Origin: Planoprotostelium fungivorum
Lineage: Eukaryota > Evosea > Variosea > Cavosteliida > Cavosteliaceae
Direction: 5' to 3'
Length of the DNA: 64,000 bases
Assembly (NCBI GenBank): GCA_003024175.1
Contig: MDYQ01000362.1
Coordinates: forward strand, 1 to 64,000
The position numbers and the translations under genes are program-made. Under the pieces are notes generated by a model, which was not told the DNA's origin, searched no databases, and worked only from the letters and a program-made list of their open reading frames with translations. Positions within the stretch are counted from its first letter, which is position 1; every line of letters begins with the position of its first letter. This document shows positions 56,620 through 64,000 of this stretch, one piece after another.

Positions 56620-56993
56620 TCAAAGTATGATACAGCAGCTTGAAGAATCTGATGTGTTCCGTGTGCTTGGTGCGCTACCCCCTCCCGTGCGAGATTTGTA
56701 TTCAATATGCTCCTGTTACAAGGTTAACCCCAGGAGGTTTGAGATGAGAGGGAGAAAGAAAATGAACTCACGACATCCTGCAGACTCTCATAAGTGTTGA
56801 GAAGAGAGTTGTCATCTAGCCAGCGCTTCTCGTCTGGTAGATAGAGTCCGATTCCAGCGTCGTTCGGGATGTTGAGTGTCTCCGCTATAAACAGTACTGC
56901 CTCGTGAACTGTAAGGTTGGCATCGATACGGAGAGTTTTATAAATAAGGGGATATGTAGGTGGGAATTTGATTCGAAGCACCAGTGCCGCCAT
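56620..56993 (-). CDS. F0/ubiquitin-like domain protein with C-terminal CaaX box, 104 aa
   Basis: ATG 56991-56993 opens MAALVLRIKFPPTYPLIYKT. Exon 1 (56772-56993, 74 codons) and exon 2 (56620-56712) join in phase across a 59-nt intron with a GTGAGT donor and AACAG acceptor. The domain resembles the talin/kindlin F0 beta-grasp fold: first strand LVLRIKF, helix TVHEAVLFIAETLNI, then GIGLYLPDEKRWLDDNSLLN and, across the splice, LQDV|EHIEYKSR as the last strand. A 20-residue Gly/Ser/Thr linker follows. The last residues are SSSCCIIL, so the final four, CIIL, form a CaaX box; Leu at the end suggests geranylgeranylation, and the Cys before it could be palmitoylated. It resembles in design, not sequence, the plant membrane-anchored ubiquitin-fold proteins. 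Confidence 0.75.
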
Positions 56994-57501
56994 ATTTAAC
57001 TGTAATCGTTCGAGTCAATACGATGTTTATTTCTTCGGGTGAATTCGAATCGGAGCTATGTTTATCATATGTTCTATATCGTATTTATTCTTCCGACGTA
57101 ATGCAACTCTCCTCGAAAGTTTCGTATTGAGTTTTAACAAAATGTCTCACCTATTATCTATGTATTTACTAGTCCTCGAGTCGACAAATCGATTATTGAA
57201 AAACGACGGCTCCCAATCCTCCCGATGGCGACCGATTATGTTGTTAAAGATCCGAAGACCTTCCGCTTACTTCTATCGCTGGTATGTCACGCTGTCGTCT
57301 CAATGGTAGGTAGAGAGAATACCAGTAAGCGCAGTCTCTCTCTTTACTTCCTCTCACAGAAACACGGGCAGAAAAGATCCTCTCGTTGCGAGCGGAGTTT
57401 AAGTTTTTTTCCTTTCTGCCCTCCCCCCCTCCAACGTCCCTCCCCCCCCTCTTCGAATCCCTCGCGTGCTCTTTTTTTGTCGCCGCCGTTGAGCTGTTAC
57501 C
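56994..57501. promoter_or_regulatory. Divergent spacer between the CaaX protein and TMEM107
   Basis: Holds the divergent promoters. A C-rich polypyrimidine tract (57418-57475) lies just before TMEM107. A short frame from 57225 (MATDYVVKDPKTFRLLLSL) ends in a possible donor but has no clear partner exon. Confidence 0.35.
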
Positions 57502-58101
57502 ATGAATATCCACGACCTTCTGTTGCCCAGCCGCTTCTTGATGTCGTTGGGACACATCATCTTGTTGTTTATGATCGCACAGACGCTGGTGAAAATGTGC
57601 ATCGATGTATCGAATTGACGACCGATTCAGGTTCAAGACTATCAGAACAATAACGATCAGTCTGCTTCACAGTTCATCTTGCAGCATAAATCGTGAGCGT
57701 GAAGAGGCAGAACGTGTTTAATGATGATAGGATCGGATCGGCTGTCGGTTTGAGTATCGTAGGTATCTTCGTCCAATTGGGAAGCTTTCTGGGAGGCTTC
57801 ACTATGTTTCATTCTCTTCTCAGCTTTGTTCGTATCCTATTTCAGTCCCTTTCGTCTGGCACTTTCCTTCATTCTCCACAGACATCATCGTCGATTTCAT
57901 CGCCGTCATACTACTTTCGTTTTATGTGACGGATAATTGGCCTCAGAATGCTCTCTGGTGGATATTTGGTACCCTCAAGTAAGTGACGATTGCATTCCAG
58001 TGTTGAATTGAATGGTATCAAGCGCTCCATTTGCTTTACTGGAAATGGGCTCAACGATAGCACAAACCGTCGCCATCAAGAAGAGCAAATACAAACTGTA
58101 G
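57502..58101 (+). CDS. TMEM107: Transmembrane protein 107 (ciliary transition zone)
   Basis: Four-helix membrane protein of the MKS module at the ciliary transition zone. ATG 57502 opens MNIHDLLLPSRFLMSLGHII, matching the LVPSRFL-x-LLAHL start of TMEM107, followed by helix 1 (ILLFMIAQTL). Across introns come IGSAVGLSIVGIFVQLGSFL and GGFTMFHSLLSFV (helices 2-3), IIVDFIAVILLSFYVTDNW and ALWWIFGTL. The last exon, APFALLEMGSTIAQTVAIKK, ends SKYKL with stop at 58099-58101. F-L-x-G-x-x-MF-x-S and the FE/TD-x-W turn agree with animal sequences. Its presence implies that the organism builds cilia or flagella at some stage. Confidence 0.8.
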
Positions 58102-58627
58102 AGCAATTCATTGGCGTGAGGCGTTCACCATCTTCATGTATTTTAACGTGAATTGTACAGTTGATATTCCAATCATTTGATTTCAAATATGGAGGGGAGT
58201 GATCAACTGCAAATATATCTATCGAGACGATTTTGTACGTAACGTAACAATGCTCGTCAGATAAACACCAACACTTTTTATTTTATTGTAATGAGGTTTC
58301 TGCTAGAACGAGAAACCGAACGGTTGTATCTATACCAATTGTATGATCCATCTTGAACTCGAAATCAAACGATTTCGAACATCATGAGCACCAGAAGTGC
58401 GTTGATGACGGAATCGTTTCACAAGTGTGGGTATTCCTCAGTTTCAACTTTCCTCGACCAAAGGTGCTCATTCTCTCTTCTATCTCAACACCAGAGAGAG
58501 ACCACCACAAGTGAAACGACATGAAATCTGGGTACATCCCCAGACCCGAAACCGTCCCGGAACCAAGTTTATCCGATTCTCCTAAATCCCGCGATCAACA
58601 AACCTCACAGCCACATCCTGAATCTCG
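58102..58627. other. Spacer, no gene seen
   Basis: AT-rich with no supported coding frame. It should contain the promoter of the acyl-CoA synthetase gene. Confidence 0.4.
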
Positions 58628-61296
58628 ATGTCGCTCGATCTGATCACCACTTCGCTATCGCACGGAGCGGGTGCACTGGCAAATGCCGCTCTGTCCGCTT
58701 ACCATCTGGTCCGTCCACAGATCGTCTATTCGGTCGAGGTTGGGCCCAAAGTCCCCGGAGAAACGAGAGTCAGAAGATACTACAAGAATGCAGATAAGAT
58801 CACGACCACTCCCCACGAAGATGTGACCACACTCTACGAATTGCTACGCTTCAGCGCTCAGAAGAGACCGAATCGCAACGCTTTCGGGACGAGACCTCTT
58901 GTCAAGGTCAGTTATCGATTCATCGCCGAACTGATTGAAATCAGATCCATGTGGAGGAGAAAGACGTGAAGAACGTACAGGGTGTCGTCGAGAGGAAGAA
59001 ATGGACCTATCTGGAATTGGCAAACTATGAGTGGAAGACATACAAGGTGGAGGCAAATGCTGTAGAGACACACTGAACGACAGACAGCAAGTCTTAGAGG
59101 CATCTGAAAAGATTGGATCGACTCTCACGACAGATACTCTCGGATCGCTCAAGAAGGGCAGCGTGGTCGGAATCTACGCAGAGACGTCAGAGCAGGTGAC
59201 AGAGATCATTCTGGCAACATCATCTGATCGTGCATCTCACATCGTGACAGTGGTTGACCTTCGCCCATGGTGCTTTCTCTCAAGGAATCGTCGTGGCGAC
59301 CATCTACGCCAATTTGGGAGAAGAAGGATTGATCTACTCCCTCAACGACACCAAATTGACTCACCTGCTCACGGACGCTACACTCCTCTCCGGTATTCTA
59401 AAGGTACATTCTCCCTTCATTCTCTCTTCTCACCATCTTCGTTCCTCTACATCACATGTCCATTCACGTGATCACGATCACTCATCATGTGACGATCACT
59501 CACCTTCCACAGAATCTGAGCAAGACACCACACCTCAAATACATCTTCTACGTGGACTCTAGAGAGTCAGCCGACGCCAAAGTCGTAGACTCCCTCAAAG
59601 ACAAGGGCATCAAGGTGCGATGCACGTTCCATCTCCACTCACCCCCTCAGGTCTTCTCCTTCTCCCAACTGTCGAATCTATCTCAGAGTGTCACCGTGAG
59701 AGTGAATCCACCGAAACCGGAAGACATGGCAGTCATCATGTACACATCGGGTACGACCGGAACACCAAAGGGTGTCATGATCACTCACGCCAACGTGGTC
59801 GGTGCCATCTCTGGCGCAGCTCTCGTGGTCGCCAGCTTCGGCATCGGAGAGGGAGACACGTACTGCTCCTTCTTACCCCTCGCCCACATCTTAGAATTGG
59901 TCGTGGAGCACTGCATCTTGTTCTTCGGGGGCGAGCTCGCCTTCGGTTCGGCCAGGTGACGATCGAACTCGTCTCGTTGTAGATTGACCTAAATCAGAAC
60001 CATGATGGATAACATGGTGAAGAACTGCAAGGGAGATCTCATGGAGGCCAGACCCACCCTTATGGCCGGTGTCCCCGTCTTGTGGGAGAGAATCAGAAAG
60101 GGAGCTCAGGAGAAGATCAACGCCGCTCCTTCTCTTCGTCAGGCAATCTTCCACACGGCTTACAACATCAAATACTGGCTCCTCCAGCACAACATCGCAT
60201 CGGCACCCGGACTAGACCAGGTGACGTGTACAGAAGAGAGAAAGTTGAAGAGGGACAGGTCGTCTTTGCAAAGTTCAAGGAGACAGTGGGAGGAAGACTG
60301 AGAGGTATCGTATCCGGTGGAGCACCTCTATCCCACAGCACTCACCAGTTCTTACGCTGTGTCTTCAACGTACCTTGCGTCCAAGGCTACGGTGCGTCTC
60401 TCTTCCTCTCTCATCTCTCGTCGAGTTTCGATTGACTCAACTTCAGGCTTAACCGAGACGACTGGATTGCTCGCCGTTCAGCCACCAGAGAGCTTGGGAA
60501 CTGAAGTCGTGGGAGCACCTTTCCCTTGCACCGAGTTGAAGTTGGTGGATGTGGCGGAGATGGGATACACTTCTGAAGACAAGCCCTTCCCCCGTGGAGA
60601 GATCTGGTCGAGGGGAGCCGGCACGACACTGGGCTACTACAACCAGCCAGAGAAGACGAAGGAGGAGTTCAAGGAGGGAGGATGGTTTGCCACCGGTGAC
60701 ATCGCTCAGGTGACTACCTCTAAATCATCTCTACACCCTCTGAAGCATCTCTACGCTCGTGTTATGACATTATTCTCATCGCATGACAGTGGAACGCAGA
60801 CGGCACCCTCAGCATCATCGACCGAAAGAAGAACTTGGTCAAGTTATCTCACGGAGAATACATCGCGCTGGAGGCCATGGAGTCCAAGTATAAGCAGGAC
60901 CCCTTTGTCGATGAGATCTGCATCATCGCAAACTCCCAGAAGGATCTACCTGCGGCCATTGTTGTTCCGAACCGAAAGACTCTGACAGCCTGGGCCGAGC
61001 AGAACGGTCTCGATACCTCTGACTTTGACAAGTTGGTGAAGGAGGAGAAGGTCAGAGATGCAGTGAAGAAGTCACTCCATGCCACGGCGACGAAGGAGAG
61101 GATGAAGAACTTTGAGAAGCCTTGTAACGTCCTCGTGACGGCGGATGGTGAGATGATTGGATCATGGAGATGTCGGTGGCTGATGTGTATTTCAGAGTGG
61201 ACGATCGACAGTGGACTGGTTACGGCTGCGATGAAATTGAAGAGACAAGAGATTTCGAAGAAGTACAAACAGGACATAGACAAGCTGTTTGCTTAG
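58628..61296 (+). CDS. ACSL: Long-chain fatty acid--CoA ligase
   Basis: ATP-dependent activation of fatty acids to acyl-CoA, at ER, peroxisomal or lipid-droplet membranes. ATG 58628 opens MSLDLITTSLSHGAGALANA, a mildly hydrophobic N-terminus that may anchor it. The AMP-binding motif is VIMYTSGTTGTPKGVMITHA, followed by YCSFLPLAHILELVVEH. Further landmarks are RPTLMAGVPVLWERIRKG, LRGIVSGGAPLS, VQGYGLTETTG (A5), GWFATGDIAQWN and DRKKNLVKLSHGEYIALEAM, the fatty-acid signature. The C-terminal part holds TPKRQEISKKY-like MKLKRQEISKKYKQDI, ending at TAG 61294-61296. Expected length about 680 aa, with about ten short introns. All key adenylation motifs are present. Confidence 0.96.
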
Positions 61297-61424
61297 ATAA
61301 ATGTCTTAGTCAGATGGACGATGGAAATAACTTGTATATCTGTGACGTCGCGAGAGAATTGAATTGTTGTCGTTCTTTATCCCAGGTAAAACACCTCTAC
61401 AGTATGAACACACAGTTCACCGAA

Positions 61425-61732
61425 CTAATGGTGACCTTTCTCGTGGTTGATTTCTGCCTTGGCGTCGGCGTTGGTCTTTCCGTTGTACTGGGCCTTAATT
61501 TCTCTGTAGAAGACTGTCGAGAGTTAGGGAAAATGTATGGTTAGAATGTATACGCACGTGATTCCTTCTTAGCTCCCTCTGTTTATGGATTAGCGATAAA
61601 GACTAAGGCAGATGTTAACTCACCCAGAGGCAGGGTGATAAAGAGGAGGTAAGAGGCTCCGAAACCAACCCAAATGGGGGCGAGGTCTTTAATTTGGTGC
61701 TTGGCGATGGCAAGTGCAGAAATACGGTTCAT
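61425..61732 (-). CDS. Small single-pass membrane protein, about 65 aa
   Basis: ATG 61730-61732 opens MNRISALAIAKHQIKDLAPI, then a hydrophobic segment (WVGFGASYLLFITLPL). A GTGAGTT donor and CGACAG acceptor frame an intron of about 97 nt, joining in phase to VFYREIKAQYNGKTNADAKA and EINHEKGHH, with stop at 61425-61427. A short amphipathic N-terminus, one TM helix and a charged tail is the layout of small respiratory-chain or ATP-synthase subunits, but I recognise no specific family. Codon use is clean and C-rich, suggesting good expression. Convergent with the ACSL gene. Confidence 0.6.
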
Positions 61733-62070
61733 GTTGCTGCTGATGTGTTGGGGATCTGATGTTGGTCGTTTCTCATTGTATTAAAAATTCGAAATAAAAG
61801 CATCGCCTTAGTTTAATTTCTCCTTATGCCATTAGTCTGTGAGGCATTCGAATCATTTAGAAGGTAGAAGCGATGCACTTCTAACGATGATCAACAGGGT
61901 GGCCACCTTGCATGCGTGACTGAATGATCTCACCAACGGTCACACCCTTAAACCCGAAAATTTTTCCCGCCAAAACGGGACGTCTGAAAGAGAGCTCATT
62001 CTTTACATTAGCAGCAAACCTGCAGGCGATCGCGAATTTTAGCGCGTGATCTTCTCGTCAGCAGTTAAAT
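61733..62070. promoter_or_regulatory. Divergent spacer
   Basis: 338 bp between the divergent small membrane protein and SANT-like genes. No specific site recognised. Confidence 0.4.
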
Positions 62071-63087
62071 ATGAGCCGTCCTCAGATGCGACCCAACAGC
62101 AAGGTAGTCCGCAGTGCAGACAGTCCAAGTCTCTGGAATTATACTCTATCACCAGGTGACATCACATATCTATGGACATCCTTGTTAATCATCACATAGG
62201 ATGGACTAAAGAAGAGATCGAAGTGCTGAGATTGACTACCATGAAATGGGGTGTCGGTTGCTGGGTTAAATTGTGCAAATCCAACTGCCTCCCTGGAAAG
62301 TCAGCCTCTCAACTCAATCTTCAACTTCAGAGATTGATGGGACAACAGTCCCTGGCAGGTACCCTCTCATTCCTCACACCAACTGAGACCTTACAGAGTA
62401 TGTCGGTGTTCACCTCGATCCAAGAGACGTGTGGGCCAGTAACAATGAGAAGCAAGGACCCGACTACAGAAGAAAGAACGGATGTATTATCAACACAGGA
62501 AGTATCCTTTTCATCTCATGATCGTCCTTCTTTTCATCTCCTTAACCCTCGAGACAACCCAACCAGAGAAGAACGATTGGTCAAGATCGAAGACAACCGA
62601 AAGAAGTGAGCTACACCACTATCCACCCATTCTAAAGACGACCGCAGGTTCGGACTCACACAAGAACAAGTGGATGCCATCGTCATCCCCACCCTCTCCG
62701 GCAGTCGAAGTGAACGCCATCTTTTGATGCCTCTCTGATTCCATGCAGTGTCCGCCATCAGCAACACCGTCTGGGAGAAGAAGGCCAGACTGAAGCAACT
62801 GAAGGAGAACCTCAAGATGTGTGAGTGGAGGCTTGTGGAGCTGAATCACCCGGTAAGAGGATGAACCTCATGCGAGTGTCTCACGGACGCAGGGAGAGTT
62901 GAGACCGACGGACAGATCACCTGCATCAGTGGAGGACAACAGCTCACGATCACCCAAGGAGATGATGGTCGAGAGAGACGATGACAGTGACTTTGACGTT
63001 GTCTCAAAGGTGAGTCCTCCTCTCTTTATGTGTAGCTGATGAGACATCCAGCCGAAACCAAAGAGAAGGATGATTAATAAATGCTGA
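62071..63087 (+). CDS. Conserved-looking SANT/Myb-like domain protein
   Basis: ATG 62071 opens MSRPQMRPNSKVVRSADSPS. After an intron comes GWTKEEIEVLRLTTMKWGVG and CWVKLCKSNCLPGKSASQLN, the Trp-spaced three-helix pattern of a SANT/Myb domain. It continues LQLQRLMGQQSLA and, after another intron, YVGVHLDPRDVWASNNEKQG with YRRKNGCIINTG. Later exons give FGLTQEQVDAIVIPTLSG and a coiled coil (NTVWEKKARLKQLKENLKMC), then a Ser/Asp-rich tail ending PKPKRRMINKC, stop 63085-63087. The dense Cys/Trp pattern looks conserved, but I cannot name the family. A nuclear DNA- or histone-binding role is inferred only from the SANT-like fold. Confidence 0.65.
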
Positions 63088-63152
63088 ACATACACGAGTG
63101 CATTCATTGTAATCTATGTGTATTTATGTCATTCGAAGTGAACAGTTAACGC

Positions 63153-64000
63153 TCAAGCGTCTGCTTCCTCTTCTAATCCTTGTATGATTTGATCTGCGGG
63201 ATGTTCCACGTTAAACTTGAAGGGAATGGTCGTAGAGGCACCGGGCTCTAAGGAGACGGTCCACTGTATCGTGTTCGTCTCTTCGATCAACTTGGCCTTG
63301 GCCTTGGTCAGGTCCTCAGGCTCTTGCATCTTGATCTTGATGGAAGAATCGGCAGACAGAGGCAATTGGTCGTGAAACAACACGGTCACCTGTTCGACTC
63401 CATCAGAGGTGATGATGACGAGGCTGGTGTTCACTCACCGCCTTCTTCTTTGCATTCGAGAGTGTCGCCTTGTGCTCCACCTTCACTTCCTTTGTCTTTC
63501 GGATGACCCCCGACTGTGTGACGACTGTCTTCACGGCCTCGTATCTGTCATCCTTTCAGTTCTTCCCTTTCTCTTCCTTCTCTCACTTGAGTCGAATGTC
63601 TTGATCGATTCCGAGCATGATGCGGTAGAGGGTAGTGTCGGCCTCAGCTTCCAGAGTGGAGGTAGAGATGAAGTTCTCGTTCAGAAAGACGTTGGCTTTA
63701 CCTGGAAGGAGAGTGTTCTGTGGAAAGTAAGAGGTCGGTTTGAGAGAGGAAAAGTGTTCACCTCCGTCTTGTTCTCGGCTGTGGCTCGTAAGAAGACGTA
63801 ATCCGATTTACCAGCCACGGCGTAATACTCCATCTGTTGAAATGTAAATGAATGGAATGAGATATCAAAGGAAACAGGATAGTGGATCATCAAGATAATG
63901 TATGTACACTCACTTTGGGTGTCATGTCGAACACAGTGATGACAACTTTGTGTGGCTTTCCGTTCGATAAGATCTCGGCCCTAACGGTATAAGCCTCGTC
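63153..64000 (-). CDS. DUF4139-family protein, C-terminal part
   Basis: The minus strand reads VTVLFHDQLPLSADSSIKIK, then TIQWTVSLEPGASTTIPFKF and NVEHPADQIIQGL, ending at TGA 63153-63155. This is the usual C-terminus of DUF4139/MuiA-like proteins (L-D-QLP-S--- and GWxxxLxPGxxxxIxFxFxVxYP). Upstream exons (for example MEYYAVAGKSDYVFLRATAE at about 63770-63840) continue beyond the window, so the N-terminal DUF4140 half is not seen. Function is unknown in eukaryotes. Introns are short with GTGAG donors. Confidence 0.75.

Overview
Eukaryotic nuclear DNA from a compact, gene-dense genome. Genes lie on both strands, often 100-500 bp apart. They are split by many short introns, mostly about 32-60 nt, with GTGAG-type donors, so most proteins were read by following a frame across GT...AG gaps. 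The gene content suggests an amoebozoan, probably an amoeboflagellate of the protosteloid type. An actin-fragmin kinase, a family best known from Physarum and relatives, lies in the same window as TMEM107, a ciliary transition-zone protein. This assignment is inferred from content only.

Layout. 1-2050: 3' part of the nuclear cap-binding subunit NCBP1 (+). 2.1-2.9 kb: a P-loop NTPase-like remnant. 2.9-6.75 kb: an ABCG transporter with an EGF-like ectodomain (-). 7.0-21.0 kb: an AT-richer accessory island. It holds a tandem exon/intron-like repeat, an HNH-like gene, two halves of LINE elements, a 101-bp hAT-type MITE with perfect 8-bp target duplications, fossil fragments of Ty3/gypsy elements, a trypsin-like protease gene, small orphan genes, and two near-identical duplications each ending at a single N. 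21.0-22.4 kb: a PI4K-gamma-like lipid kinase (+). 22.5-29.3 kb: a full-size ABCA transporter (-). 29.5-32 kb: an AIM24-family protein and a secreted protein (-).

33.2-64 kb is almost all conserved housekeeping genes. They are calreticulin (-) and adenosylhomocysteinase (+), back to back; actin-fragmin kinase (-); CENP-C/Mif2 (-); ribosomal protein eL31 (+); a 2OG-Fe(II) oxygenase (+); AP-4 mu (+); DMAP1/SWC4 (-) and TAF10 (+), sharing a 104-bp divergent promoter; a surface beta-propeller-like protein (+); a Borealin-like candidate (+); tRNA m7G methyltransferase (+); a NICE-3/C1orf43-family protein (+); a 104-aa F0/ubiquitin-like protein with a C-terminal CaaX box (-); TMEM107 (+); long-chain acyl-CoA synthetase (+); a small membrane protein (-); a SANT-like orphan (+); and the 3' part of a DUF4139 protein (-).

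The genes do not form one pathway. Themes that recur are RNA and transcription (NCBP1, DMAP1, TAF10, METTL1), chromosome segregation (CENP-C, Borealin-like), membrane transport and traffic (ABCG, ABCA, AP-4, PI4K) and ER/methyl metabolism (calreticulin, SAHH). The items most worth following up are the CaaX-anchored F0-like protein, the tandem exon/intron repeat at 7.4-8.0 kb, candidate 22-26-nt introns in the island genes, and the scrambled duplication at 53.2-53.7 kb.
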